In this document: positions 44,100 through 53,784 of the stretch, in pieces
Layout: every line of letters starts with the position of its first letter
Numbering within the stretch: the first letter of the stretch is position 1
Source of the DNA: Niallia sp. Man26
GTDB lineage: Bacteria; Bacillota; Bacilli; Bacillales; Cytobacillaceae
DNA length: 64,000 bases
Assembly (NCBI RefSeq): GCF_022049065.2
Contig: NZ_CP095743.1
Span: forward strand, 1,069,001-1,133,000
Direction: 5' to 3'
Position numbers and translations under genes: made by a program
Notes under the pieces: generated by a model
Told to the model about the DNA's origin: nothing
Databases searched by the model: none
The model's input: only the letters and a program-made list of their open reading frames with translations

Positions 44100-47000
44100 A
44101 TGAATGTAAAGCTTACGAAAAACATCATAAAAGAAATGTGTGGCAATGTCTCCTTCAAGCGAGGGGATTCTTTTGTGAGAAATAAAAAAGTCACATTTCA
44201 ACTCTTTCATTCACATACATGCAAAGCGATTGTACATGGAGCAGATGATTTTATGGTGAGTATAAAAGCAGATGCTGCAGGGAAATTGGAGGCAGAATGC
44301 TCTTGCCCCAAACTGGCGTCCTTTCAAAAGGACTGTCAGCATGTGGCCGCTGTTTTGCTTGCTGTTTATGAGCAGCAGCTGAAAAAAACTGCTCCGCAAG
44401 TGGTGCAGGGTGGTGAAATGCTCGCAATGGAGCTTTTGTCCATTTTTGATGGTGCGCCTGCAAGAAAGAGCGCTCATCAGCGCCATTTTGAGAATCGAGA
44501 TATTCAGAAGGCTGAGTTTATTTGTCATGTAACGGAGTCTCACGGGAAAAGAAAAACCTTTGCAGTTGAAATGACCATAAATGGCACAGCCTTGCCGGAT
44601 ATTTATGCGTTTTTACAGGCATGGAAAGTAGGAACCCCTTATACAGATGGAGAAATTTCCTATAATCCAGCTACACAATGCTTTTTGAAGGAAGCCGATG
44701 ATGTGTTAAGCGGGCTGTTTGCAATCGGTGAGGATGAAAAAGTCAATCAGACAGCAAGCGGTGCCGGAATTGCAGGAGAAGAAAGACAGCTGTTGTACTT
44801 ATCGCCTTCTTCCTGGCCTACTGTTCGTCGCCTGCTTTCGAAGGCACCATATGTACAATTACAGCATAGAGGCGAGTTATTTTCTGATTTCCGCCTTTCC
44901 AACAACCAGCTGCCGTTAACATTCTCATTCGAGCATGAAAACTCAGGTTCCCATAAGCTTGCTATAGCAGGAATGAACCATATAGAATTACTGCCCTTAT
45001 ATGATTCGGTAGTAGCAAACGGAATAATATATGAATTAGACAGCCAGGATATGCAAAGGCTGTCCGAATTAAAAGGCATGCTGGAGCAGACTGGCACAAA
45101 TCAAATTCCAATCCGCCCGAACCAGGCGGAATTTTTTCTTGAAAAGGTAGCGCCTAATTTAAGAAAACTCGGCAAGGTGAATATAAGCAGCCAATTTGTG
45201 CGGACGCCGCTTGAAGCAAAGCTGTATTTGGACCGTGTCAACAACCGGCTGTTAGCAAGCCTGGAGTTTCACTATGGGCCTGTAATGCTTAATCCTGTTG
45301 AAAACAGGGATATACCTGCAAAAGGCTTTTTTGTCAGGGAAGAAGAAAAGGAAAATGAGATCCTTAAAATCATGAAAAACAGCTCGTTTGCACAAACTGA
45401 CAGCGGCTATATTCTTTATAATGAAGAGCTAGAGTATGAATTCTTATATAATACTCTCCCAGAGTTGAAGAAAATGGTGCAAATATATGCAACAACAGCA
45501 GTGCGCAACCGAATCTTTAAAGGCAACAGCTTCCCGAAATTCAGAGTGAAAATAAAAAAAGACCGCATTAATTGGCTGGAATTTAAGTTTGAAATGGATG
45601 GCGTACCAGAAAGAGAAATTAAAGAGCTGCTGTCTGCACTTGAAGAAAAACGAAAATACTACCGGTTGAGAAGCGGATCACTCTTGTCTTTACAGACTAG
45701 AGAATTCGAACAAATCCAGCATTTTTTAAAGTTTCCAGAGCTAGAGCTGAAGGAGGAAGTTGATATTTTTGAACTTCCCGTTACAGAAGGTTTGTCGTTA
45801 TTTTCAGATGGAGAGCAGGGCATTATCGAGCTGGACAAATCGATGAAAGAGCTTATGCAAACAATCCGTCAGCCAGAAAAAACAGACATTGAAGTGCCTG
45901 CCAAGCTGCAGCAAGTCTTGAAAGAATATCAGAAAACAGGATTTAAATGGATGAAAACCCTTGCTAAATATGGGTTTGGAGGAATATTGGCAGATGATAT
46001 GGGGCTTGGGAAAACATTGCAAAGCATCACATTTATCGCCTCAGAGCTTTCCAATATCAGAGAAAGAACACAGCCTGTATTGGTAGTTTGTCCATCATCC
46101 TTAACATATAATTGGCTTCAGGAAATAGGGAAGTTTGCTCCTGATATTCAAGCACTTGTGATTGACGGCGCTGCTGCTGACAGGAAGCAGCTGCTGAAAG
46201 AGCTTGCTGGCATTGATGTTGTGATCACTTCTTATCCGCTGCTGCGCAAGGATATTCATTTGTATGAAACAATCGCCTTTCATACGGCATTTTTTGATGA
46301 AGCACAAGCCTTTAAGAATGCAGGGACACAGACGGCAAAGACAGTGAAGCGAATTCGTGCAGACCAGCGCTTTGCCTTGACAGGAACTCCGGTGGAAAAC
46401 TCACTTGAAGAGCTTTGGTCATTATATTATATTGTTTTTCCGCAGCTGTTCAGAACATTGAAAGAGTATGCGAATTTGTCGAAAAAACAAATCTCGCAGA
46501 GAATTAAGCCATTTTTGCTGCGCCGTCTTAAAGAGGATGTCTTAATGGAACTCCCTGGTAAGGAAGAATGGGAGGAAGCTGTTGATTTGCTGCCAGAACA
46601 GAAGAAGCTTTATGGTGCATATTTAGCAAAACTTCGCCATGATACACTTAAACATCTAGATAAAGCAACACTTCGAAAAAATCGCATACGAATTTTAGCA
46701 GGCTTGACGAGATTGAGACAAATCTGCTGCCATCCTGCCTTATTTGTCGACGGCTATAACGGTAAATCGTCCAAGCTGGAGCAGCTTATGCAAATCATAG
46801 AGGAGTCAAAGCAGGCAGGCAGGAGAGTACTGATTTTTTCTCAGTTTACTAAAATGCTCGAATTGATTGGAAGAGAACTCGCAATAGAAGGTCTGCCGTT
46901 CTTTTATCTGGACGGAAACACTCCCTCTGAAGAGCGAGTTGACTTGTGCCGCCGCTATAACGCTGGCGAAAGAGATTACTTTTTAATCAGCCTGAAGGCA

Positions 47001-47276
47001 GGTGGAACAGGCCTCAATTTAATGACAGCAGATACAGTCATCCTTTATGATACTTGGTGGAATCCTGCTGTTGAGGAGCAGGCTGCTGACCGCGCCCACC
47101 GGATTGGTCAGGAAAACGTCGTCCAAGTAATCAAGCTGTTAGCAAAAGGAACCATTGAAGAGAAAATACATGAGCTGCAGGAAAAGAAACGGCATTTAGT
47201 CGATGAAATAATCAATACAGACGAAGCGGTGCTCTCTTCCATTACGGAAGAGGAGTTGCGAAGCCTGCTTCTGTGA
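44100..47276 (+). CDS. SWIM zinc-finger SNF2-family helicase (YwqA-like)
   Basis: A 1058-residue ATP-dependent DNA translocase. An N-terminal SWIM zinc finger has C67, C69, C79 and H81 in ECSCP...DCQH. A long middle region (bacterial SNF2-specific, about 130-600) follows. The SNF2 core starts near 605, with DDMGLGKT (motif I), DEAQAFKN (motif II, DEAQ) and LTGTPVENSLEELW (motif III). The second RecA half has LIFSQFTKML, FYLDGNT, GGTGLNL and DRAHRIGQ (motif VI). The RapA-like group remodels nucleoprotein or helps repair; the exact role in Bacilli is unknown. AAGGAGA precedes ATG. Leads an operon with YkvR and a flavin oxidoreductase. Confidence 0.92.
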   Translation: MNVKLTKNIIKEMCGNVSFKRGDSFVRNKKVTFQLFHSHTCKAIVHGADDFMVSIKADAAGKLEAECSCPKLASFQKDCQHVAAVLLAVYEQQLKKTAPQVVQGGEMLAMELLSIFDGAPARKSAHQRHFENRDIQKAEFICHVTESHGKRKTFAVEMTINGTALPDIYAFLQAWKVGTPYTDGEISYNPATQCFLKEADDVLSGLFAIGEDEKVNQTASGAGIAGEERQLLYLSPSSWPTVRRLLSKAPYVQLQHRGELFSDFRLSNNQLPLTFSFEHENSGSHKLAIAGMNHIELLPLYDSVVANGIIYELDSQDMQRLSELKGMLEQTGTNQIPIRPNQAEFFLEKVAPNLRKLGKVNISSQFVRTPLEAKLYLDRVNNRLLASLEFHYGPVMLNPVENRDIPAKGFFVREEEKENEILKIMKNSSFAQTDSGYILYNEELEYEFLYNTLPELKKMVQIYATTAVRNRIFKGNSFPKFRVKIKKDRINWLEFKFEMDGVPEREIKELLSALEEKRKYYRLRSGSLLSLQTREFEQIQHFLKFPELELKEEVDIFELPVTEGLSLFSDGEQGIIELDKSMKELMQTIRQPEKTDIEVPAKLQQVLKEYQKTGFKWMKTLAKYGFGGILADDMGLGKTLQSITFIASELSNIRERTQPVLVVCPSSLTYNWLQEIGKFAPDIQALVIDGAAADRKQLLKELAGIDVVITSYPLLRKDIHLYETIAFHTAFFDEAQAFKNAGTQTAKTVKRIRADQRFALTGTPVENSLEELWSLYYIVFPQLFRTLKEYANLSKKQISQRIKPFLLRRLKEDVLMELPGKEEWEEAVDLLPEQKKLYGAYLAKLRHDTLKHLDKATLRKNRIRILAGLTRLRQICCHPALFVDGYNGKSSKLEQLMQIIEESKQAGRRVLIFSQFTKMLELIGRELAIEGLPFFYLDGNTPSEERVDLCRRYNAGERDYFLISLKAGGTGLNLMTADTVILYDTWWNPAVEEQAADRAHRIGQENVVQVIKLLAKGTIEEKIHELQEKKRHLVDEIINTDEAVLSSITEEELRSLLL

Positions 47277-47298
47277 AAAAACGAAGGGAATGGTAGAA

Positions 47299-47583
47299 AT
47301 GGCAAAACAAATCAAGCTGGATGATACTATAATCCAAGTAAAAAGCTATACAGAAGAGATCCAAAATGATCTGCATTCAATCAAAATTATATTTGATGTA
47401 GCAAGCGACGATTATCATGAAATTACTACCCTTCTTTATAAAGGAGCATTCCATGTTACAGTCGCAGAAAAAGATTTAGCATTTCACGCTGCTATCCAGC
47501 AATATTCCACCTCTATAACCAATCTATATGAAAAAGGAAATACAGGTGAATTTACGTTAACTCTACTCGAGACAAGGAACTAA
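47299..47583 (+). CDS. DUF3219 (YkvR-like) protein
   Basis: A 94-residue cytosolic protein matching the DUF3219 family (B. subtilis YkvR): KQIKLDDTIIQVKSY, IIFDVASDDYHEITTLLY and FHVTVAEKDLAF are the conserved stretches. The family is of unknown function; it forms a small beta-rich fold. Start: ATG 47299 is 9 nt from AAGGGA, whereas ATG 47290 is only 1 nt away. It follows the helicase stop by 22 nt and precedes the LLM oxidoreductase by 20 nt, so the three form one transcript. Confidence 0.8.
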   Translation: MAKQIKLDDTIIQVKSYTEEIQNDLHSIKIIFDVASDDYHEITTLLYKGAFHVTVAEKDLAFHAAIQQYSTSITNLYEKGNTGEFTLTLLETRN

Positions 47584-47603
47584 CTTAGAAAGAAGGCATC
47601 GCC

Positions 47604-48599
47604 ATGAGATTAGGAATATTAGATCAATCGCCGATTTCCACTAATCAAGAGGCACAGGATGCTTTAGCTGCCTCTGTTAAATTGGCGCAAGCCGGAGAGG
47701 AATTTGGATATGTTCGATATTGGCTTGCTGAACACCATGATTTGCCAGGCCTTGCTTGTTCGGCACCAGAAGTGATGCTGAGCTATATCGGCGCTAACAC
47801 AAGAACCATCCGCATCGGCGCTGGTGCAGTGCTGCTGCCTTATTATCGTCCGTATAAAGTAGCAGAAGTGTATAACATGCTGGCAACCTTAATGCCCAAT
47901 CGCGTTGATTTAGGAATTGGACGGGCACCAGGAGGTTCTGCAGAAGCAAGCAATGCATTATCCCCAAACTTCCTCCAGCAGGTTTGGGCAATGCCTGACA
48001 GCATAAAGGAGCTGCTCTTATATTTGGATGATGAATATAGTACAAATAATGAGCATGCAACATTATCAGCAGCACCAGTTCCGAAAATCCCGCCTGTACC
48101 ATGGCTGCTTGGCACAAGCAAAAAAAGCGCAATCTTAGCAGGCCAGCTCGGGCTTTCCTACACATTCGGCCATTTTATGAGCGATAAAGACGGCCCGGAA
48201 ATTGTCCGGCAATATAAAGCTGCCTTCAAGGAACGAAAAGAGGGACAAAAAGCAGGAACGATTGTCGCCGTAGCTGCCTTTTGTGCAGAAACTACAGAAA
48301 AAGCGGAAGAAATCGCCTTAAGCTCCTTCATATGGTCACTGCAAAGAGCAAAAGGAGCAGGAGAAGGAGTCCCTTCAATTGAAGAAGCAAAAGCATACAA
48401 GCTAACCGATGAAGAAAGTCAAACACTTGCTTCCATGAAAAATAAAGCTGTTATTGGGAACCCGAAAGAGGTTAAAGAACAACTTTTAAGCTTAAAAGAA
48501 GCGTACGGTGCAGATGAAATCATGATTGTCACAATCACATATAATCCAGTTGATAAGATCAATTCATACAGATTGATTGCAGAGGAATTGTTATCTTAA
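47604..48599 (+). CDS. LLM-class flavin-dependent oxidoreductase
   Basis: A 331-residue luciferase-like monooxygenase of the TIM-barrel type found in Bacillus YvbT/YceB relatives. Features: LGILDQSPIS start, VRYWLAEHHDLPGLACSAPEV (in parts) with the conserved EHH, IRIGAGAVLLPYYRPYKVAE (in parts), RVDLGIGRAPGG, and a C-terminal GNPKEVKEQL. It would oxidise a substrate with reduced FMN; the substrate is unknown. AGAAAGAAGG precedes ATG. Last gene of the helicase operon, with a terminator right after. Confidence 0.88.
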   Translation: MRLGILDQSPISTNQEAQDALAASVKLAQAGEEFGYVRYWLAEHHDLPGLACSAPEVMLSYIGANTRTIRIGAGAVLLPYYRPYKVAEVYNMLATLMPNRVDLGIGRAPGGSAEASNALSPNFLQQVWAMPDSIKELLLYLDDEYSTNNEHATLSAAPVPKIPPVPWLLGTSKKSAILAGQLGLSYTFGHFMSDKDGPEIVRQYKAAFKERKEGQKAGTIVAVAAFCAETTEKAEEIALSSFIWSLQRAKGAGEGVPSIEEAKAYKLTDEESQTLASMKNKAVIGNPKEVKEQLLSLKEAYGADEIMIVTITYNPVDKINSYRLIAEELLS

Positions 48600-48603
48600 G
48601 AAA

Positions 48604-48640
48604 AGGAGGCGCGTTAGTTTCGCGTCTCTTTTCTTTTTTT
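48604..48640 (+). terminator. Terminator of the helicase operon
   Basis: GAGGCGCG pairs with CGCGTCTC (one G-U), followed by a T-rich tail. Confidence 0.75.
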
Positions 48641-48775
48641 GTCCAGCTAATTTTCTGGCTGAATTATGATACTCTCTATATCCTCCTGCTTGAAAAGATA
48701 GTATAATTCGGATTAAGAAAGGGCTTACAAAAGATTGAAGAAGCAGAAAGCTAAACTTAATAATAAATAGATTTG

Positions 48776-48806
48776 CCTAGTTTGTATATTGGATAAACTA
48801 AGTAGG
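48776..48806. promoter_or_regulatory. 31-bp element A, upstream of the xyn operon
   Basis: CCTAGTTTGT, ATATTGGA, then TAAACTAAGTAGG. Element B at 57534-57564 has the same layout (10+8+13) and shares 23 of 31 bases. The arms TAGTTT and AAACTA are inverted repeats. It lies about 80 nt before the XynD-like start. The rest of 48600-48887 shows no gene. Confidence 0.6.
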
Positions 48807-48887
48807 TTAGTAAACTTGTAAAGGAGAGAGGAAATAATCAATTACGGCTTATAAGTGGAAGAAACTTCGCAAATAAGGGGGAAGTAT

Positions 48888-50654
48888 ATGCTTAGGTTGT
48901 TAAAAAACTGGAATACGATGCGAAATCAAATATTAATTGTTTTTCTATCTGTCATGTTTATTGTGTTATTAATTGTAAGTATCTTAATATTCAACCAAGT
49001 ATCGTCTCTGTTAAAAAACAACGCAGAAAAACAAATCAAACAAGTGGCTGTGGAGGCTAATGGAAGACTTGAATCACTGTATGAGCAGATTAACATGGCT
49101 TCAAAGCTTGTTGTTACAAACGACAAAGTGCAAAAGCTGCTGACGAAGGAATATGACAAAAAGGAAGTGCCATTTTTAGAGCTGCAGCAATTGATGGGAA
49201 CAGTTAACACCATTACAGCAAACTCTGATGGCATTTTTTCGTTCCAGCTTTTCACGAATGAAGAGCATCGTATCCTGCCTCTTGATGACGCAAATGCTCC
49301 CCTTAAATTAAGGGATATCTGGGTGGAGATGGCAAAGAGAGAAAAGGGAAGACTAGTTTGGATCGGTGAGGATCCGAATGACCCTAATTATTTTCTTGCA
49401 ATCAGAAGAGTTAATTTAATGGACAGGAATTATGCAAATGGCGGATACATCCTCATCAGCATTTATAAAGAGTATTTTCAGTTCGTCAACAAGGATTTAA
49501 CTAATAAAACAAACCAGTATTCCTTACTGCTTGATAAGTCTCTTGAGCCGATTATAACCGATTATGATAAGCCGCTTCCGTCCATCATACATAATGAAAA
49601 ATCAACTGTACAAATAAATAGTCGGGATTATATGGCAACAAGAGAGGTATCGGAAATCACTGGCTGGACAGTCCTTATCTTAACACCTGTAACTGCCTTA
49701 ACAAGCGGAATTTCTGTTCTCCGTTCAAGTATCTTAATCTCAGGGTTGATTGGTCTGCTCGTTTTTTTTATTTGCTCGTTATTTCTGTCTACCATTATTA
49801 CAAGACCAATAAACAGGCTGACAGAAACGATGAGACATGCTAGTAGTGAATCTCTTGCGTTAAACCCAAAGTTGCCTTCTGTTAACGAAATAAATGAATT
49901 GAATAGTACCTATAACCAGCTTGTGAATGAGACAAACCATTTGATAAAAATGGTATATCAAAAGGAAATTATCAGAAGCCGCAGTGAATTGAAAGCTATT
50001 CAAGCACAGATTAACCCACATTTTCTCTTTAATACGTTGAATGCCCTTCATTGGTCGCTGGAGGACAAAATGGAGGATGAGCTTGCAGAGACTGTCGTTG
50101 CAATGTCCAATCTCTTTCGTTATACAATTACGAACAGTCCAGATGACGAATGGGTTTACTTGAAGGATGAACTAAATCATATCAACGATTATATGGAAAT
50201 CATGAAAATGCGCTTCGGAGACGATTTAAAATGGCGCATAGAGATGGATACAGTATATGAACTGGTTAAAGTGCCTAAATTCTTGATACAGCCATTAGTA
50301 GAAAACTCTGTTATTCATGGTGCAGGAAACAAAATAGGAGTTTGCACCATTATCATAACTGTTACATTAGCAAGCAACAGACAAGGTTTGTTGGTTACTG
50401 TAGAAGATGACGGTATGGGAATCACCGAAGAGAATCTAGAGAAAATCAAGACAGGGATGGACATTGGAGGGATTACCTCCATTAACGGCAAAGGAATGGC
50501 GATTTCTAATGTCCATAAAAGGCTTAAGCTCTATTATCAGGAGGATGGACAGAAAGGACTGGAAATAAAGAGTAAGCGAAACAAAGGGACAGTTGTTTCC
50601 TTTGAAATTCCGATTGTAGGGGGAGACCAGGAATGTATACAAAAACTATCCTAA
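48888..50654 (+). CDS. xynD: Sensor histidine kinase, XynD/YesM type
   Basis: A 588-residue class I sensor kinase. TM1 is at about 12-36, an extracytoplasmic Cache-like region at about 37-270, TM2 at about 280-302, then HAMP. The His_kinase domain has phospho-acceptor H378 in QINPHFLFNTLNALHW, and the HATPase domain has QPLVENSVIHG and EDDGMGI. ATG 48888 is behind AAGGGGGAAG; an 11-codon GTG extension is rejected. The response regulator overlaps its end, and the XynE-F-G transporter follows. The same gene order as the Geobacillus stearothermophilus xynDCEFG locus, where the kinase senses xylo-oligosaccharides, supports the symbol. Confidence 0.88.
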   Translation: MLRLLKNWNTMRNQILIVFLSVMFIVLLIVSILIFNQVSSLLKNNAEKQIKQVAVEANGRLESLYEQINMASKLVVTNDKVQKLLTKEYDKKEVPFLELQQLMGTVNTITANSDGIFSFQLFTNEEHRILPLDDANAPLKLRDIWVEMAKREKGRLVWIGEDPNDPNYFLAIRRVNLMDRNYANGGYILISIYKEYFQFVNKDLTNKTNQYSLLLDKSLEPIITDYDKPLPSIIHNEKSTVQINSRDYMATREVSEITGWTVLILTPVTALTSGISVLRSSILISGLIGLLVFFICSLFLSTIITRPINRLTETMRHASSESLALNPKLPSVNEINELNSTYNQLVNETNHLIKMVYQKEIIRSRSELKAIQAQINPHFLFNTLNALHWSLEDKMEDELAETVVAMSNLFRYTITNSPDDEWVYLKDELNHINDYMEIMKMRFGDDLKWRIEMDTVYELVKVPKFLIQPLVENSVIHGAGNKIGVCTIIITVTLASNRQGLLVTVEDDGMGITEENLEKIKTGMDIGGITSINGKGMAISNVHKRLKLYYQEDGQKGLEIKSKRNKGTVVSFEIPIVGGDQECIQKLS

Positions 50655-51418
50655 TTGTTGATGATGAACCAATGGCAAGGCAGGGAATAAAGAGGACGCT
50701 TGATGCTTGGGCAACTGAAGAATGGCAAATACTTGCAGCATCAAATGGGATTGAAGCGATTGAGCTTGTCAAAAAACACAAGATTCATATATTAATAACA
50801 GATATTCGTATGCCCCAAATTACCGGCATTAAACTTTTGCAGGAAATAAAAGTACAGAACTTAACACCTGTAGCTATTGTCATCTCTGCCTATTCTGAAT
50901 TTGAATACGCACAGGAAGCACTCCGTTTAGGTGTCATTAATTATTTGCTCAAGCCTGTCAGCAAAAAGAAATTGATTGATGCAGTGGAAGATGCCATCCA
51001 AAGAGAAACAAAGCAAACAAGAGCAGAGATAATGGAAAAAGTTATGGACGAAAAACTCCTCAAAATCAACATGAAAGAAAACACAGCAAAGGAACCAGTC
51101 AGAGAAGCTGTCCGCTATATTGACAAAAATTTAAAGACAGAGCTGAGCTTAAAGTTAGTTGCTGAGCATGTCCATTTAAATCCAAGCTATTTAAGTGTCC
51201 TTTTCAAGGAACAGATGAAGGTAACTTTCAGTGAATATATAACAAGACGCAGAATTGAACATGCTAAAGAAATACTGATTGCTACTAATCAACCAATCAC
51301 AGATATTGCGGAGGAATGCGGCTATAAAACTTCTAAGTATTTCATTAAGATTTTTCGTGAGTTAGAAGGTGTCACACCAAGCATGTACAGACGGACAAAT
51401 AGTGTAAGAGCTTTCTGA
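50633..51418 (+). CDS. xynC: Response regulator, AraC-type output, XynC/YesN type
   Basis: A 261-residue regulator. The receiver domain is residues 1-125, with VDDE, phospho-acceptor D57 in LITDIRMPQ, ISAYSEF and LLKPVSKKKL. The C-terminal AraC domain (about 160-255) has two helix-turn-helix units: LSLKLVAEHVHLNPSYLSVLF (in parts) and ITDIAEECGYKTSKYFIKIF (in parts), ending in the PSMYRR motif. It overlaps the kinase by 22 nt. It should activate the transporter gene xynE downstream, as its Geobacillus homologue does, and perhaps act at the shared 31-bp elements. Confidence 0.9.
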   Translation: MYTKTILIVDDEPMARQGIKRTLDAWATEEWQILAASNGIEAIELVKKHKIHILITDIRMPQITGIKLLQEIKVQNLTPVAIVISAYSEFEYAQEALRLGVINYLLKPVSKKKLIDAVEDAIQRETKQTRAEIMEKVMDEKLLKINMKENTAKEPVREAVRYIDKNLKTELSLKLVAEHVHLNPSYLSVLFKEQMKVTFSEYITRRRIEHAKEILIATNQPITDIAEECGYKTSKYFIKIFRELEGVTPSMYRRTNSVRAF

Positions 51419-51519
51419 AAAAAGTAGTATTATTCCTAATGACAGTGACCTTTCAGGGTAATAAGTAAAGGTGGTAGACTAACTAGTGTAAAGAAACTAA
51501 TAAAAAAGGGGGCAATACA

Positions 51520-52827
51520 GTGTTTAGACGCAAATCTATTTTCGTAATAATGTCCATTTTCATGATAGTTGTCTTAGCATTAGCAGGTTGTTCTTCGTCT
51601 ACAAATGAAAGCGCTTCAAGCGATGGAAAAACCGTCATTAAATTTATGCATCTATGGCCAGAAGGATCTTCAAAGGCACAGTACACAATCGTCAATAACA
51701 TCATCAAGCAATATGAAAAGGATCATTCAGATATAAAAATCCAAACAGAAATTCTTGGAAATGAACAATACAAGGATAAAATCAAAGTTTTATCCGCGTC
51801 AAACGAACTTCCAGACGTTGGGGTAACATGGGCTGCTGGCTACTTAAAGCCTTTCGTGGAAGGAAATATGCTTGCACCATTAGATGATAAAATCGAAAGC
51901 GATTTTAAAGATTCGTTTGTTGCAGGGACGACAGAAGCATATGCAGTAGATGGAAAAACATATGGTTTGCCACTAGAGCTTAATATTACACCAGTCTACT
52001 ATAACAAAGAAATCTTCGAGAAATACAATCTTGAAATCCCAGAAACATACGATCAGTTTTTAGAAGTAGTAAAGACTTTAGTAGATAAAGGGGTTACACC
52101 TATTACGCTTGGAAACAAGGACAGATGGACTGGATCGATGTGGTATATGTATCTTGCTGACCGTATTGGCGGGCCAGAGGCATTGGCTAATGCCATTAAC
52201 CGGTCTGGAAGCTTTGAAGATCCAAGCTTGCTTAGTGCGGCTGAGGAAGTGAAGAAGCTAGTTGATATGGGAGCATTTGTGAAAGGCTTTAATGGTTTAT
52301 CAAATGATGAGGCAAAAGGCTATTTCATGAATGAACAGGCAGCCATGTATTTGATGGCGACTTGGGAATTGCCGAACTACACAACAAGCCCTGATGTAAC
52401 GGATGAGTTTAAGGAGAAGGTGGGCTACTTCAAGTTTCCGACATATGATGGCGGTAAAGGAGATATCAACAGCTATGTAGGCGGACCTGGAGTCGGGTTG
52501 TTTGTGTCAGAGAACTCAAAGGTGAAGGAAGAAGCAAAAGATTTTGTTTCCTATCTTGTCAAGGAGTGGGGCAAGCATTCAGTCACAGATGCTGGAGTGA
52601 TTCCTGCTACTGTTGTTGACACTTCCAATACAGACCTTGACCAAATGTATATTGATATACTCAATGATTTAGGCACTGCTTCCAACTTGACTTTATATGC
52701 AGACGTACAAATGAGTTCAAGTGTTGCACAAGTCCACTTGGATATGATTCAATCCTTGTTTGGCGGTCAGGCAACTCCAAAAGAATTTGTGAAGAAACAG
52801 GAAGAAGCTTTAGCGGAAGAAGAGTAA
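51520..52827 (+). CDS. xynE: Xylo-oligosaccharide-binding lipoprotein (XynE type)
   Basis: A 435-residue family 1 extracellular solute-binding protein. The signal peptide ends with the lipobox LALAGC (Cys at about residue 23), so it is anchored to the membrane outer face. KFMHLWPEGSSKAQYTIVNN (in parts), DVGVTWAAGYL and LPLELNITPVYYNKEIF are typical of the group that includes Geobacillus XynE. The start is GTG with AAGGGGG. It has its own 101-nt upstream spacer, hinting at a separate promoter controlled by XynC. At codons near residue 30, TGAAAGCGCTTCAA (51607-51620) is one mismatch from a cre box. A hairpin follows the stop. Confidence 0.88.
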   Translation: MFRRKSIFVIMSIFMIVVLALAGCSSSTNESASSDGKTVIKFMHLWPEGSSKAQYTIVNNIIKQYEKDHSDIKIQTEILGNEQYKDKIKVLSASNELPDVGVTWAAGYLKPFVEGNMLAPLDDKIESDFKDSFVAGTTEAYAVDGKTYGLPLELNITPVYYNKEIFEKYNLEIPETYDQFLEVVKTLVDKGVTPITLGNKDRWTGSMWYMYLADRIGGPEALANAINRSGSFEDPSLLSAAEEVKKLVDMGAFVKGFNGLSNDEAKGYFMNEQAAMYLMATWELPNYTTSPDVTDEFKEKVGYFKFPTYDGGKGDINSYVGGPGVGLFVSENSKVKEEAKDFVSYLVKEWGKHSVTDAGVIPATVVDTSNTDLDQMYIDILNDLGTASNLTLYADVQMSSSVAQVHLDMIQSLFGGQATPKEFVKKQEEALAEEE

Positions 52828-52833
52828 GCAAGC

Positions 52834-52856
52834 GGGGGCAATTTCTTTTTGCCCCT
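52834..52856 (+). other. Hairpin between xynE and xynF
   Basis: GGGGGCAA pairs with TTGCCCCT around TTTCTTT with no T tail after it. It is placed to protect the xynE 3' end or partly stop transcription, raising binding protein over permease. Confidence 0.7.
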
Positions 52857-52887
52857 AAACTAAAGTCAAAGGAAGGAGGAATAGGTA

Positions 52888-53766
52888 ATGAAAACAGTCA
52901 TGTCCAATAAAATCGCGATTTGCTTATACGTGCTGCCTGCCTTGCTCCTAATACTTGTGCTGATATATATTCCGATTGTCCTGACAGGTTATTACGGGCT
53001 GATGGATTGGGATGGCATCGGGGCAATGAAATTTATCGGGCTGGATAATTATGTACAGCTCATAAAGGATAAGATGTTCTGGACCAGTACGTATCATTCT
53101 GTCTTATTGGCTTTATTTTCAGCAATAAGCCTAATATTCTACTTAGTCATTTCTATTATCCTTGCCAGCAGGATTAAAGGAGCAAATCTGCTTCGGAAAA
53201 TTTATCTAATTCCAATGCTGTTATCGTCTGTTGCGATTGCCCAGCTGTGGCTGAAAATATTTGATCCGACAAATGGGATGCTTAATAAATTGCTAGAGCT
53301 GCTCGGTGTAGAAAATACACCAATATGGCTGGCAGATCCTAATCTTGTACTTATCGCTATCTTTGTTCCGATTATTTGGCAATATGCAGGCTTTTATATC
53401 ATTATCTACTATGCCGCATTAAAAAACGTGCCGGAGGAAGTGATTGAAGCGGCAAGAATTGATGGTGCAACACCATTGCAGATAGCCTACAGAATAAAGC
53501 TGCCGCTCATTTCAGGTGTTATTAAAGTAACGATTGTCCTCGCCATTGTCGGCTCCCTAAAATATTTTGACCTTATTTATGTCATGACAGGAGGCGGACC
53601 AAACGGCTCCAGTGAAGTAATCGCATCCTATATGTACAAAGAGGCCTTTAAGACATATAACTTTGGCTATGGCAGTGCGATTGGCTTTGCCTTACTTATC
53701 TTATGCCTTGTTATGACATGGCTTATCCAAAAATTAACGGCATCAAAAGACGATGTCCAGTATTAA
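52888..53766 (+). CDS. xynF: ABC sugar permease (XynF/MalF type)
   Basis: A 292-residue permease with six helices. The EAA loop is EEVIEAARIDGATPLQIAYRIKLPLI (in parts), which contacts the ATPase. No ATP-binding gene is in the operon, so it depends on a shared MsmX/MsmK-type ATPase encoded elsewhere, as known for Bacillus oligosaccharide importers. AAGGAGGA stands before ATG. Pairs with xynG after an 18-nt gap; context gives xylo-oligosaccharides as substrate. Confidence 0.9.
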   Translation: MKTVMSNKIAICLYVLPALLLILVLIYIPIVLTGYYGLMDWDGIGAMKFIGLDNYVQLIKDKMFWTSTYHSVLLALFSAISLIFYLVISIILASRIKGANLLRKIYLIPMLLSSVAIAQLWLKIFDPTNGMLNKLLELLGVENTPIWLADPNLVLIAIFVPIIWQYAGFYIIIYYAALKNVPEEVIEAARIDGATPLQIAYRIKLPLISGVIKVTIVLAIVGSLKYFDLIYVMTGGGPNGSSEVIASYMYKEAFKTYNFGYGSAIGFALLILCLVMTWLIQKLTASKDDVQY

Positions 53767-53784
53767 GAAGGGAGGAGTGAAGAT

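Noticed and set aside
44211..44543. 110-codon minus-strand frame within the helicase gene
   Set aside because: Antisense to the SWIM zinc-finger region with its clear CxC...CxH motif; no ribosome site.
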